Shown: positions 8,420 to 16,646 of the stretch, one piece after another | Position numbering within the stretch: position 1 is the stretch's first letter | How the letters are laid out: the number at the start of each line of letters is the position of its first letter | NCBI GenBank assembly: GCA_028280105.1 | Contig: JANQML010000046.1 | Coordinates: forward strand, 1-38,308 | Length of the DNA stretch: 38,308 nt | Reading direction: 5' to 3' | Source of the DNA: Desulfobacula sp. | Lineage (GTDB): Bacteria; Desulfobacterota; Desulfobacteria; Desulfobacterales; Desulfobacteraceae | Notes under the pieces: generated by a model | Databases searched by the model: none | Seen by the model: only the letters and a program-made list of their open reading frames with translations | What the model was told of the DNA's origin: nothing | Program-made: the position numbers and the translations under genes

Positions 8420-8476
8420 ATACGGATTTAAACCGGTACGTCTTACCATATGATCATTGCCGGTAGAAATCCGTAT
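8420..8476 (+). repeat. Long stepped inverted repeat downstream of the GntR gene
   Basis: ATACGGATTT (8420-8429) pairs perfectly with AAATCCGTAT (8467-8476), and inside it ACCGG (8432-8436) pairs with CCGGT (8460-8464), with a 23-base loop. A short TTTTC follows. It could end the GntR transcript, although the T-run is short, or be a small repeat element. The rest of the 8383-8664 gap shows nothing gene-like. Confidence 0.5.
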
Positions 8477-8664
8477 TTTCAAAAATCAATCGACTGTTCA
8501 AGGCAATCCTTTCAAAAAGAATAAGGATGTGGTTCTCTATTTTATGGGTGCTTCACTCAAATTGTCATGAAATATCCGGGTTCAGTCCATTGATACTTCT
8601 GATCATTCTGATCTGATACCGGCGGCATTTTATCAGGGCCGTTTTTCTTTTTTTTTAATGCTGT

Positions 8665-8690
8665 AAAAGTTCTGCTATTCAAACATTTTT
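8665..8690 (+). promoter_or_regulatory. Operator-like motif, upstream copy (heme operon)
   Basis: AAAAGTT, five bases, ATTC, AAC and a T-rich end. It matches the second copy at 8784-8808 at 19 of 25 positions by eye. It sits about 90-115 bases before the predicted transcription start of the heme operon. Confidence 0.45.
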
Positions 8691-8744
8691 GCCATTTCAG
8701 CACAATAAAGCCATGCAAAAAAATATTTGGAATGGATTTTTTTC

Positions 8745-8773
8745 TTGACTTCGATTTTTGGGGTCTATATGAT
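8745..8773 (+). promoter_or_regulatory. Sigma70-type promoter of the heme operon
   Basis: TTGACT (8745-8750), a 17-base spacer and TATGAT (8768-8773) give near-consensus -35 and -10 boxes. Transcription should start near 8780, leaving a leader of about 59 bases before hutW. Confidence 0.75.
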
Positions 8774-8783
8774 GCCGTACAAT

Positions 8784-8808
8784 AAAAGTTTGAGTATTCC
8801 AACTTTTT
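8784..8808 (+). promoter_or_regulatory. Operator-like motif, downstream copy (heme operon)
   Basis: AAAAGTT (8784-8790) and AACTTTT (8801-8807) form an inverted repeat with a 10-base spacer, immediately after the predicted start site. This is the position expected of a repressor site. The regulator is not identified; metal- or heme-responsive control is plausible from the genes downstream. Confidence 0.5.
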
Positions 8809-8838
8809 GGATAAACCACTGCATCCTAAGGAAAAACC

Positions 8839-10230
8839 ATGACAATGCCCACCGATACACTACAAAAATCCGATTTGCTTTCAGGTCCGGGAGTTGACAT
8901 AAACGATTTCTTTGCGGACGAATCCCAAGATCCGTTAACACATGCATTTTCCAAACCCATTGATGCCCATCCCGGAGGCCGTTCAACACCTCTGACAGGC
9001 GACAGGATCGACGATGCGTTTGCAGGATTCCTCGGCCATCCCAGAAAGGGAAAAACCTGTGCCTATATCCATGTTCCCTTCTGTGAAAGCCATTGCCTCT
9101 ATTGCGGATTTTACCGCAAACGCTATGACGATGACGGCCAGAGCCGGCGGTATACAGACGCCCTGGTTTCCGATCTCAGGGCCTGGGCAAAAACCCCCAG
9201 CCAGGCCCAGGGACCTGTCCACGCCGTTTATATCGGCGGCGGCACCCCCACGGCCCTGCGGGCGGCTGATCTCAGCCGGATCCTTCTGGCGGTTCACGAG
9301 ACCCTCCCCCTGGCCAATGACTGCGAGATCACGGTGGAAGGTCGGATTCGAAATTTCGGGCCGGAAAAAATGGAAGCCTGTTTGGAAGGCGGTGCAAACC
9401 GATTTTCCATAGGGGTACAGACCTTTGACACGGCCCTGCGGCAATCCATGCGGCGGATGGCCGCCAGAGAAGAGGTGATCGAGGGGTTGAACAGGCTTGT
9501 GGCCTATGACCGGGCTGCCGTGGTCATCGACCTTATTTACGGGTTTCCCGGGCAGACCATGGACATGTGGGAGGATGATTTGAATACCTTGCTGGCGCTT
9601 GGAGTCGACGGTGCGGACCTGTACCAGCTCAAGACCCTGCCGGGGACGCCCCTGGCCCGGGCCGTTGAAAAGGGACGGCTGCCCGTCCCGGCAGACCGGC
9701 CGGGTCGGGCACGGATGTACGCCAGAGGGGTGGCGGTGATGGCCGCAGCCATGTACCGGCACCTCACCGTCAACCATTGGGGCCGGACCTCACGGGAGCG
9801 TAACCTATACAACCATATGGTGAAAGGTCCGGCAGACTGCCTGGCATTCGGCCCCGGGGCCGGGGGAAACCTTGGCGGGTATTTTTTCTTTACTGAGCCG
9901 GATTACGGCAAGTGGAGAACTGCCGTTATGGATCAGGGGCGCAAACCCATTGCCATGATGCAGGCCCTTTCCCCCTATAGTACCCTTGAGAAAACCATTG
10001 CCGCCGAACTGGAGCTGTGCCGGATCAACCCTGGGCAGATCGGAGACCGTTTCGACCTGCCCCTTGCCGGGATTCTCGCCCCCCTTTACCGCCAGTGGAC
10101 CCGGGCCGGGCTGATGGAATCAAAGGGCGGCTGGTTCGTACTGACCACGGCCGGCCAGTTCTGGCAGGTGAATCTTGTGCAGCTCACCATCAATTATCTT
10201 TTTCACACGTATTTCAAGGAGAAAACATGA
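8839..10230 (+). CDS. hutW: Radical SAM heme-utilization enzyme HutW (ChuW/HmuW type)
   Basis: A 463-residue HemN-like radical SAM protein. The [4Fe-4S]-binding CxxxCxxC is CESHCLYC (Cys82, 86, 89), followed by YIGGGTPT (SAM-binding GGE-like region), NRFSIGVQTFD and DLIYGFPGQT, all shared with HemN/HemW. The C-terminal half (HLTVNHWGRTSRERNLYN, LAFGPGAGGNLGGY) fits the HutW/ChuW subgroup, which opens the heme ring anaerobically by radical methylation, releasing iron and a linear tetrapyrrole (known for ChuW). AAGGA precedes the ATG. It is the first gene of the operon and overlaps the next gene by ATGA. HutX and a flavodoxin at the operon end support heme degradation rather than coproporphyrinogen oxidation. 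Confidence 0.9.
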   Translation: MTMPTDTLQKSDLLSGPGVDINDFFADESQDPLTHAFSKPIDAHPGGRSTPLTGDRIDDAFAGFLGHPRKGKTCAYIHVPFCESHCLYCGFYRKRYDDDGQSRRYTDALVSDLRAWAKTPSQAQGPVHAVYIGGGTPTALRAADLSRILLAVHETLPLANDCEITVEGRIRNFGPEKMEACLEGGANRFSIGVQTFDTALRQSMRRMAAREEVIEGLNRLVAYDRAAVVIDLIYGFPGQTMDMWEDDLNTLLALGVDGADLYQLKTLPGTPLARAVEKGRLPVPADRPGRARMYARGVAVMAAAMYRHLTVNHWGRTSRERNLYNHMVKGPADCLAFGPGAGGNLGGYFFFTEPDYGKWRTAVMDQGRKPIAMMQALSPYSTLEKTIAAELELCRINPGQIGDRFDLPLAGILAPLYRQWTRAGLMESKGGWFVLTTAGQFWQVNLVQLTINYLFHTYFKEKT

Positions 10231-12257
10231 AGTTATTGTTTACAAAATTTAGGCTGGTCCTGATTCACGGGGCTGTTTGCCTGTCACTGTTAATGGGCGG
10301 AGCCGCTGCTGTCGTTGCTGAAACCGAAGAACAGGAAAAAAAGATCGTGGTCACCGCGACCCGGATCGAAAAAGACCTGCAGATGGTGCCTGCCTCGGTA
10401 TCTGTGGTAGATGCAAAGGAAATCAGGCGCAAGGGATATACTTCCGTGGCAGATGCCCTTAAGGACGTACCCGGTGTTGAAATATCCGACCAGAGCCTTG
10501 CCGGTTCCAAGCGGATCAATATCCGCGGGGAATCCGGGGCCCGTGTATTGATCATGGTTGACGGCCAGAAGATCACCGAGCAGAAATCCATGGACGGCGC
10601 TCCTCTGCTCATCGATCCCGAAACCATTGACCGCATTGAGGTCATCAAGGGGCCGGCCTCTGTCCTTTACGGGTCGGAAGCCATTGGCGGAGCTGTGAAC
10701 ATCATTACCAAAAAAGGCGGGGACAAGCCGTTACAGGCAAGTGCCAGCGTGACCTACGACAGTTCCACCGACGGATTCACCGAGTCCCTCTCCCTGTTCG
10801 GCCGGAAAAACAACTTCCATTACCGGGTCACGGGCTCTTACTCGGACCAGGGAAACAGGGAGACCCCGGACGGGGAACTGGACGAGTCTGATTCCCGCAG
10901 GAAATCCGGTTCTGTTTTTCTCGGGTGGGAAAAGGACAACGTCTCCATTGGCGTTGGCCTGGAAGGCTATGACAGTAAAGTGGATTCGCCGCCCACTACG
11001 GTCAGCGGCAACCCTTTTAACCTGAACCTGCCCAAATGGTCCAGGAATAAAGGGAGCCTGTTCGTGGATGTTAAAGATATAACCCCGAAAATCAAAAAGA
11101 TCCATCTGGATGCCTTTGTCCAGGAAACCGAGAAAGATTTTGAGCAGGCAATGGACATCAATATGGGGATGGTCATTACCCAGAATATCAACACCTTTAA
11201 CAATCAGAAAACCTATGGGATCAACAGCCAGATGGATCTTCTCGTCCATCCGAGCCACTATCTGATCGGCGGATATTCCTACAGCAGGGATACGCTGGAT
11301 GCAGACCGCCAGATAGGTTTCAGTTTCATGTTGCCCGGATCTGACGTGTTTTACGATGCCGGTATTGACACCCATGCCCTCTTTCTTCAGGATGAGTGGG
11401 TCCTGCCCCGGGATTTTGTCCTGACCCTGGGCGGGCGGTATACCTGGGTGGCCTCCGAGTTGGACGAGACCAATGATTCGGCTGCCATTGCCGGCAGGAC
11501 CACGGATTCCCATCCGGTGTTCAGTGCCGGTCTGACCTGGAGCGGCATAGACCACCTGACCCTTAGGGGAATGGTCGCCCAGGGCTACCGGTTCCCCGAC
11601 CTGAACAAGCTGTTCATCGGCACCCGCCACGGCGGGGCGGTGACCCTGCCGAACCAGGATCTGGATCCTGAAACCTCGAATAATTTCGAAATCGGGGCCC
11701 GGTACAACACCAACAACTGGAATATCGACCTGGCAGGCTTTGTCAACCTGGCCGAGGACTATATCACCACCCAAACCATCGGGACCAATCTCAAGCAGTT
11801 TGCCAATGTGGACGAGGCAAGAACCTATGGGATCGAAGCCCATATGGCTTACACGTTCAACCCCCTGAACCTGACTCCCTATATCACGGGAACCTGGATG
11901 CGCCGTAAATTCGAATCCGAGGATCTCACCACCTGGAAAACCAACACCCCCAAGTTTTCCGGCCGCCTCGGCCTGCGTTGGGAAAATGATTTGAAAAACC
12001 ACCCGGCAACCGTCTGGTCCGATGTCTGGATGCGGGGGGCAACCAAGTCTGAAGACGAAGATTCCCGCGGCAATGTCACGGAAAATGCTGCCTGGCAGAC
12101 CGCCAACCTGGCTGTTGGTTCTGACTTTGGCCGGGACCGGCAGTACCATGTGTCGCTGAACCTGAACAATATTTTTGACCATTCGTACAGTACTGCCCAG
12201 AATTCCCTGGATGAACCGGGATTCCACGCAGTTCTGCGGGTGGGCATGAATTTTTAA
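10227..12257 (+). CDS. TonB-dependent outer-membrane heme receptor
   Basis: 676 residues from ATG 10227, which overlaps the hutW stop and has AAGGAG six bases before it; the frame extends further upstream inside hutW and that part is not used. A signal peptide runs to about residue 35 (cleavage near VVA-ETEE). A TonB box (KKIVVTATR), a plug domain (IRGESGARVLIMVDG, GPASVLYGSEAIGGAVNIIT) and a 22-strand-type barrel ending in Phe follow. YRFPDLNKLF and LPNQDLDPE occupy the places of the FRAP and NPNL boxes of heme receptors, with His468 (GTRHGG) between them, where HemR-type receptors carry their heme-binding His. It should pass heme through the outer membrane to the ECF importer encoded next. 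Confidence 0.88.
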   Translation: MKLLFTKFRLVLIHGAVCLSLLMGGAAAVVAETEEQEKKIVVTATRIEKDLQMVPASVSVVDAKEIRRKGYTSVADALKDVPGVEISDQSLAGSKRINIRGESGARVLIMVDGQKITEQKSMDGAPLLIDPETIDRIEVIKGPASVLYGSEAIGGAVNIITKKGGDKPLQASASVTYDSSTDGFTESLSLFGRKNNFHYRVTGSYSDQGNRETPDGELDESDSRRKSGSVFLGWEKDNVSIGVGLEGYDSKVDSPPTTVSGNPFNLNLPKWSRNKGSLFVDVKDITPKIKKIHLDAFVQETEKDFEQAMDINMGMVITQNINTFNNQKTYGINSQMDLLVHPSHYLIGGYSYSRDTLDADRQIGFSFMLPGSDVFYDAGIDTHALFLQDEWVLPRDFVLTLGGRYTWVASELDETNDSAAIAGRTTDSHPVFSAGLTWSGIDHLTLRGMVAQGYRFPDLNKLFIGTRHGGAVTLPNQDLDPETSNNFEIGARYNTNNWNIDLAGFVNLAEDYITTQTIGTNLKQFANVDEARTYGIEAHMAYTFNPLNLTPYITGTWMRRKFESEDLTTWKTNTPKFSGRLGLRWENDLKNHPATVWSDVWMRGATKSEDEDSRGNVTENAAWQTANLAVGSDFGRDRQYHVSLNLNNIFDHSYSTAQNSLDEPGFHAVLRVGMNF

Positions 12258-12318
12258 CCCTGTAAACAGGGACAGGGGAGGGCAGGATGCCCTGCCGCCC
12301 CTGTCTGCCGGAGTTGAT

Positions 12319-12861
12319 ATGAACGATAAACAGCCCTATTGGGAAATGCGCGAACTGGTGGTTATCGGGGTCTTTGCCGCCGTAACCAAGGTATCCAGCA
12401 TCCTGGTGGCCCTGGTGGGCGGGGGGATGAATCCCTTGACCCTGATCCTTAAAAACCTGCTGTTTACCACCCTGACCGTGGTGCTGTTGTACAAGGTCAG
12501 AAAAATGGGAGCCTTGACATTATTTCTGCTGGTGAATGCCATGGTTTCCATGCTGCTGATGGGAGGCGGACTCTTCCTGATTCCGCCGATGATCCTGGCC
12601 GGACTTGTTGCCGAAGGCGTGATCATGGCCCTGGGAGGCTACGGCAGGAGCATCAACCTCATGATCGGGGTAGGGCTCTACGATCTCCTGTTCAAGGCCG
12701 GGTCCGTGGGGATCTCTTTTCTGTATATGCGGGAACAGCAGGAAATGGTGGTTATGTCCGCCATTATTGTCGGGATCGGTTATATCGGAGCCCTCCTGGG
12801 TCTGGTGACCGGGGCCCTGTTTGTAAAGGAGCTGCGTCATGCGTGCATTATCCGAAGCTGA
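12319..12861 (+). CDS. ECF transporter substrate-binding S component (MptD/Trep_Strep type)
   Basis: A 180-residue, strongly hydrophobic inner-membrane protein with about six membrane segments (VVIGVFAAVTKVSSILVALV, LFLLVNAMVSMLLMGGGLFL, VVMSAIIVGIGYIGALLGLV). Its start MNDKQPYWEMRELVVIGVFAA and size fit the MptD-family ECF S components. It lies 61 bases after the receptor stop and overlaps the T component by 23 bases. In ECF systems the S protein binds the substrate within the membrane and no periplasmic binding protein is needed. Heme as substrate is inferred solely from the operon. Other members of this family have no assigned ligand that I can confirm. Confidence 0.8.
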   Translation: MNDKQPYWEMRELVVIGVFAAVTKVSSILVALVGGGMNPLTLILKNLLFTTLTVVLLYKVRKMGALTLFLLVNAMVSMLLMGGGLFLIPPMILAGLVAEGVIMALGGYGRSINLMIGVGLYDLLFKAGSVGISFLYMREQQEMVVMSAIIVGIGYIGALLGLVTGALFVKELRHACIIRS

Positions 12862-13621
12862 CTCCCGTGCCGGGAACCAGCGCCTGGTGTACCGCCTGGA
12901 TGTCAGGACGAAAATCCTGGTCTGCCTGAGCATGTCCGTGGCCGTGATATTTTTGAAATCCCCCCAGGCCCTGGGGTTTTTGACAATTATCTCCCTGGCC
13001 TATGCCCTGAACCTGGGCCGGTACAAGGTGGTGGTGATTTGCTATGCTGCCGTCTGTCTCATGTGGCTGGTATCCATCGGTATCATGCGTCTGATGCATA
13101 TGGCGGTGCCCCTGATACCGGTGACCGAACCTGCCCGGATGCTGATTCCGTTCCTGCGTACCCTGGCCATGCTGAACACAGTCCTGGCCCTGGCCCTGTC
13201 TTCGCGGGTACAGACCCTGCTGACATCCCTGAAAAGCTTCCGGCTGCCGGTCTGGCTTTATATCCCTTCGGCCGTAATGGTCCGGTTTATTCCTTCTTTT
13301 ATCAAGGATGTCCAGCAGATCCATGAAACCATGCGCATCAGGGGCTACAGCCTGAACCCCTTGTTTGTCCTGTGCCACCCCGTGACAGCTGTCCGGCTCA
13401 TGGCCGCCCCGGTCATATTCAGGGCCCTGCGAAGCTCGGATGATCTGGGCGTTGCCGCAGAACTCAAAGGGGTGGGGTATGGAGCAGCCATGGAAAATTA
13501 CAATCCCCTCTCCTTTAACCGCACCGATACCCTGGCCGTGGCCGTGGCCCTGGCGGTTCTTGCCGCTGCCTGGGTAATCCAGGGCCTTTGGGGCGCAGAT
13601 ACAGCAGGAGTGTTCCCATGA
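12839..13621 (+). CDS. ECF transporter transmembrane T component (EcfT/CbiQ family)
   Basis: 260 residues with an N-terminal cytosolic stretch ending LDVRTKILVCLS, four to five membrane segments and a C-terminal segment (DTLAVAVALAVLAAAWVIQGLW). Two short coupling-helix motifs that contact the ATPases appear as MRIRGYSLNP and AAELKGVGYG; the canonical Ala-Arg-Gly is relaxed to IRG and LKG. It begins inside the end of the S gene and its stop overlaps the ATPase start (ATGA), so S, T and A are likely translated together. It couples ATP hydrolysis to toppling of the S component. Confidence 0.87.
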   Translation: MRALSEADSRAGNQRLVYRLDVRTKILVCLSMSVAVIFLKSPQALGFLTIISLAYALNLGRYKVVVICYAAVCLMWLVSIGIMRLMHMAVPLIPVTEPARMLIPFLRTLAMLNTVLALALSSRVQTLLTSLKSFRLPVWLYIPSAVMVRFIPSFIKDVQQIHETMRIRGYSLNPLFVLCHPVTAVRLMAAPVIFRALRSSDDLGVAAELKGVGYGAAMENYNPLSFNRTDTLAVAVALAVLAAAWVIQGLWGADTAGVFP

Positions 13622-15051
13622 TTGAACTGGACAAGGTAACCTACACCTATCCCTTTCAGGAGCAGCCGGCCGTCCGGGATATCAGCCTTTGCGTCAAACC
13701 CGGGGAGGCGGTCCTGGTCACCGGGGCCAGTGGTTGCGGCAAATCCACCCTGGTCCGGCTGATCAACGGGCTTTGCCCCCACTTTTTCCAGGGACGGCTT
13801 GAGGGATGCATCCGCCGCAACAGGGAATCGGGCCGGGACAAAACCCTGCGGGAGATATCCGCCTTGGTGGGGACCGTGTTCCAGGACCCGGAGCTTCAGT
13901 TTTTCGCCCTGAATGTGGCGGATGAACTGGCGTTTGCCCATGAATGGCAGGGAAAATCCCGGCAGGAAATTCAACGGATCGTGGATGAGACCGCCCTTCG
14001 ACTGGGAATTACCCATATCCTGTCCGCATCCATCCACGATCTGTCCGAGGGCCAGAAACAGAAGGTGGCCCTGGGAAGTGTGCTGTCAATGAAACCCGGT
14101 ATTGTGGTCCTGGATGAGCCTTCGGCCAACCTGGACCCGGAAAGCACGGCCGAACTTGCCGGGATTATCCAGGAGCTTAAAAGACGGGGCCTGGCCGTGG
14201 TGGTGGCGGACCACCGCCTCTACTGGCTGGAAGGCACCGCCGACCGGGTCCTGGTGATGCACCGCGGCCGGATTGCGGCCCAGGGGAACTTTGACATGCT
14301 GGCCGATTCCGGTTTCCGGGAGACTTACGGCCTGCGCAGGCACCGGGTGGCAGATGTCCGGCAGACCCTGGAGCCCCTTCCCGAAAAAGGGGCCATTGAA
14401 ATGGCGGATCTGACCTTTGCCCATAAAAGAGGGCCTGTGCTTTACGAAAACGCCGGCTTTTGCCTGCCCCGGGGGGTGACGGGTATCATCGGCGACAACG
14501 GCACCGGCAAAACCACCCTGGCCCGGCTGCTTACCGGCCTGACCCGGATGAAACAGGGGAAAATCACCGTGGACGGCAACCCTGTGTCCCCGCGGAAACT
14601 GCTGAAAAGGTCCGGCCTGGTTCTTCAGAACACCGACCACCAGCTCCACATGAATTCCGTGGTCCAGGAACTGGCCATGGCATCGGGATTGGGGCCTTCC
14701 GGAAAAAACAGCAGGGAAAAACTCCTCTCCGACCTGGACCGGTTCGGATTAAAGCACCTGGCCCGGCGTCATCCCCAGTCCTTATCCGGCGGGGAGAAGC
14801 AGCGCCTGGTCATTGCCTGCGGCCTGGCCCCCGGGCCGGATATCCTTATCCTGGACGAACCCACTTCAGGCCTGGACGGCTACAATATGAAACGGATTGC
14901 CCGTATGATCCGCCGGGCCGGGGACGATGGTGTCAGCGTTCTGGTGATTACCCACGACCTGGAACTGCTGGCAACGGTATGTGATACCGCCCTCCGCCTG
15001 CCTTTTCCCGGGGATTCCGGTGCACCCCCGGGGGAAACAACATGGATTTGA
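13618..15051 (+). CDS. ECF transporter ATPase with two fused ABC domains (EcfA-A')
   Basis: 477 residues from ATG 13618, overlapping the T gene stop, with CAGGAG upstream. Two complete nucleotide-binding domains are fused. Domain 1 has Walker A GASGCGKST (36-44), a Q-loop VFQDPELQFF, a signature LSEGQ (about 142) and Walker B VVLDEP (about 164). Domain 2 has GDNGTGKTT (292-300), LSGGEKQR (389-396) and ILILDEPTSGLD. The VFQDPExQ form of the Q-loop is characteristic of EcfA proteins. The fusion replaces the separate EcfA and EcfA' subunits and energises the heme-operon importer in the cytoplasm. Confidence 0.92.
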   Translation: MIELDKVTYTYPFQEQPAVRDISLCVKPGEAVLVTGASGCGKSTLVRLINGLCPHFFQGRLEGCIRRNRESGRDKTLREISALVGTVFQDPELQFFALNVADELAFAHEWQGKSRQEIQRIVDETALRLGITHILSASIHDLSEGQKQKVALGSVLSMKPGIVVLDEPSANLDPESTAELAGIIQELKRRGLAVVVADHRLYWLEGTADRVLVMHRGRIAAQGNFDMLADSGFRETYGLRRHRVADVRQTLEPLPEKGAIEMADLTFAHKRGPVLYENAGFCLPRGVTGIIGDNGTGKTTLARLLTGLTRMKQGKITVDGNPVSPRKLLKRSGLVLQNTDHQLHMNSVVQELAMASGLGPSGKNSREKLLSDLDRFGLKHLARRHPQSLSGGEKQRLVIACGLAPGPDILILDEPTSGLDGYNMKRIARMIRRAGDDGVSVLVITHDLELLATVCDTALRLPFPGDSGAPPGETTWI

Positions 15052-15063
15052 AAAGGAGTATTT

Positions 15064-15594
15064 ATGTATAAAGAGGAATTGGCCCCGCCACTCAAGGCCC
15101 GGGTCAATCAAATGATTGAAGAAGACCCCTCAGCCATGCCCGGCATGATCGCCGGCCGCCTTAAAGTGGCGGAAGCCGCTGTGGTGAGGGCTTTTCCCGG
15201 TGAGATGCGTACCTTTGTGTCTCCGGAATGCTTTGACCGCATCTGGGAGGAGATGACCGGCTGGGAAAAGACCACCTTTATCTGCCAGGCCCCGGGGGCG
15301 GTGGTGGAGGTCAAGGGCAGGCTGCCCAAAGGCCGGCACGGCCACGGGTATTTTAACCTGATGGAAAAGGGCAATCCCCTGGGGGGGCATCTGAGGGTGT
15401 CGGAACTCGGGGGCATCTGTTTTCTTGAAAAGCCTTTTTTCGACCTGGAGAGTCTGTCCGTACAATTCTACGACAAGGTCGGCGCCCATATGTTTGCCGT
15501 GTATGCGGGCCGGGAAAAACGGGCGTTGATCCCCTCGGTAAAACAGGGGTTCCATGACCTGAAAACCAAGATTGTTAAAGGAGAAAATTCATGA
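15064..15594 (+). CDS. hutX: Heme utilization cytosolic carrier HutX (HugX/ChuX-type)
   Basis: A 176-residue cytosolic protein with an N-terminal segment (QMIEEDPSAMPGMIAGRLKVAEAAVVRAFP) and a beta-rich domain (VVEVKGRLPKGRHGHGYFNLM...GGHLRVSELGGICFLEKPFFDLESLSVQFYD...MFAVYAGREKR) matching the HutX/HugZ-associated family. Members bind heme after import and deliver it to heme-processing enzymes, here presumably HutW. AAAAGGAG precedes the ATG, 12 bases after the ATPase gene. Its last bases overlap the flavodoxin start by ATGA. Its presence is the strongest independent argument that the whole operon handles heme. Confidence 0.85.
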   Translation: MYKEELAPPLKARVNQMIEEDPSAMPGMIAGRLKVAEAAVVRAFPGEMRTFVSPECFDRIWEEMTGWEKTTFICQAPGAVVEVKGRLPKGRHGHGYFNLMEKGNPLGGHLRVSELGGICFLEKPFFDLESLSVQFYDKVGAHMFAVYAGREKRALIPSVKQGFHDLKTKIVKGENS

Positions 15595-16109
15595 AATCCC
15601 TGATTGTATACTCATCCCGGACCGGCAATACCCGGGCGGTGGCCGAGGCTGTACAGGAGGTCTTTCCACCCGCATGCGAATTGGTGGCAGTGGAAGAGGC
15701 ACCAGACCCGGGATCCTATGATGTCATTGCCATTGGTTACTGGGTGGACAAGGGCGGGCCGGATAAAAAGGCCGCCGCTTTCATGGAAAGCGTCAAAGGC
15801 AAAAAAGTGGGGCTGTTCGGCACCCTGGGGGCGTATCCGGATTCAGACCATGCCCATGAATGCCGGGCCAGGGCCCTGTCCATGATGGCAGGCAACGATG
15901 TGCTGGGCCAGTTCCTGTGCCAGGGCAAAGTCGACCCAAAGGTGCTGGAGATGATGGCAAAAATGGCATCGGATCAGCATCCCATGACCGAAGAACGCAA
16001 GGCCCGGATTGAAGAGGCCAAGAAGCATCCGGACAAAGCGGATTTTGAAGCGGCAAAAAAGGCTTTTGCCGGAATGCTGGAATCCCTTGCCTTACAAGGA
16101 AACGGGTAG
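15591..16109 (+). CDS. Flavodoxin-family protein of the heme operon (HmuF-like)
   Basis: 172 residues with an N-terminal FMN phosphate-binding loop SSRTGNTRAVAEAV, then DVIAIGYWVDKGGPDKKAAAFM and KKVGLFGTLGAYPDSDHA, the flavodoxin fold of the gut and anaerobe type. The C-terminal third is Lys/Glu-rich and helical. It is the last gene of the operon and overlaps hutX. In Fusobacterium the flavodoxin HmuF works with a radical SAM heme-degrading enzyme and reduces its tetrapyrrole product. By analogy this protein may supply electrons to HutW or reduce the linear product, which is inference. Confidence 0.82.
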   Translation: MKSLIVYSSRTGNTRAVAEAVQEVFPPACELVAVEEAPDPGSYDVIAIGYWVDKGGPDKKAAAFMESVKGKKVGLFGTLGAYPDSDHAHECRARALSMMAGNDVLGQFLCQGKVDPKVLEMMAKMASDQHPMTEERKARIEEAKKHPDKADFEAAKKAFAGMLESLALQGNG

Positions 16110-16130
16110 ACGTCAAACGGATTTTCAGGT

Positions 16131-16604
16131 TCAGCCGTCCCGGGACGGATCCGGGAATTTGCCGTGGATTTTGGGAAACTTGTATTGTTTCGGCCAGTTT
16201 TCCATATCCAGGCCGGAGTCCTTTAAGAAAAGGATAAACCGGCCCAGCTGGAACACGGTGTCGTCATTGACGGCATGCTCCACCCGGCAGGCGGTTTCCT
16301 GTGCGTCGGCTTCCGGCAACTGGAGAATGGAACCGAAAAATTCGTTCAGAATGAAATTCCTGTGGGCGATGCGTTTGCCCACCTCTTTTCCTTCGGGGGT
16401 CAGCCGTATGGGACTGTAAGGTTTGTAAAGGATGAGATTCCGGGCGGCCAGGGATTTTAAAGCCGTTGTCACCGTTGACCTTGTCACCCCCATTTCATCG
16501 GCAATGGCGTTGGAGCGGGCCTCTCCGTTCCGGCCAACGATACGGAAAATGGCTGCCAGATAGTCTTCAAGGGTTGCCGTGAGCGGGGGATACTGGTTTT
16601 TCAT
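16131..16604 (-). CDS. DtxR/MntR-family metal-dependent regulator
   Basis: 157 residues from ATG 16604 (MKNQYPPLTATLEDYLAAIF). The winged helix spans residues 10-75 (EARSNAIADEMGVTRSTVTT). The dimerisation domain holds candidate ligands His81, Glu88, Cys106, Glu109 and His110. By hand alignment Asp14 sits where MntR has Asp8, whereas Cys106 sits where DtxR has Cys102; the DtxR His98 position is Gln. There is no SH3 domain, so the length is MntR-like. It is convergent with the heme operon (21-base gap) and divergent from the ABC exporter, with only 42 bases shared upstream. Control of iron or manganese homeostasis genes nearby is likely but unproven. Confidence 0.87.
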   Translation of the reverse strand: MKNQYPPLTATLEDYLAAIFRIVGRNGEARSNAIADEMGVTRSTVTTALKSLAARNLILYKPYSPIRLTPEGKEVGKRIAHRNFILNEFFGSILQLPEADAQETACRVEHAVNDDTVFQLGRFILFLKDSGLDMENWPKQYKFPKIHGKFPDPSRDG

Positions 16605-16646
16605 CGATCTCTCTTTTTTATCTTGTTCCGAAACAGTCGAGTTTAA

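Noticed and set aside
8617..8660. Possible terminator: GC-rich stem before a long T-run
   Set aside because: Only about four base pairs (CGGC/GCCG) form, too weak to call.
8839..10230. Coproporphyrinogen III dehydrogenase (HemN) annotation
   Set aside because: The radical SAM core fits, but the operon partners (HutX, TonB receptor, importer, flavodoxin) and C-terminal motifs favour the HutW/ChuW group.
10731..12227. 498-residue open frame on the minus strand inside the TonB receptor gene
   Set aside because: It is a shadow of a well-supported receptor; the translation has no recognisable domain and is rich in Gly, Pro and His, typical of antisense frames in such DNA.
16136..16149. Perfect 14-base palindrome CCGTCCCGGGACGG
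   Set aside because: Lies in the coding end of the DtxR-like gene with no T-run and no clear promoter; likely codon-driven.
16623..16636. Short inverted repeat (TGTT-N4-AACA) as a DtxR-type operator
   Set aside because: Only four-base arms and no resemblance to known DtxR or MntR boxes; kept out of the feature list.
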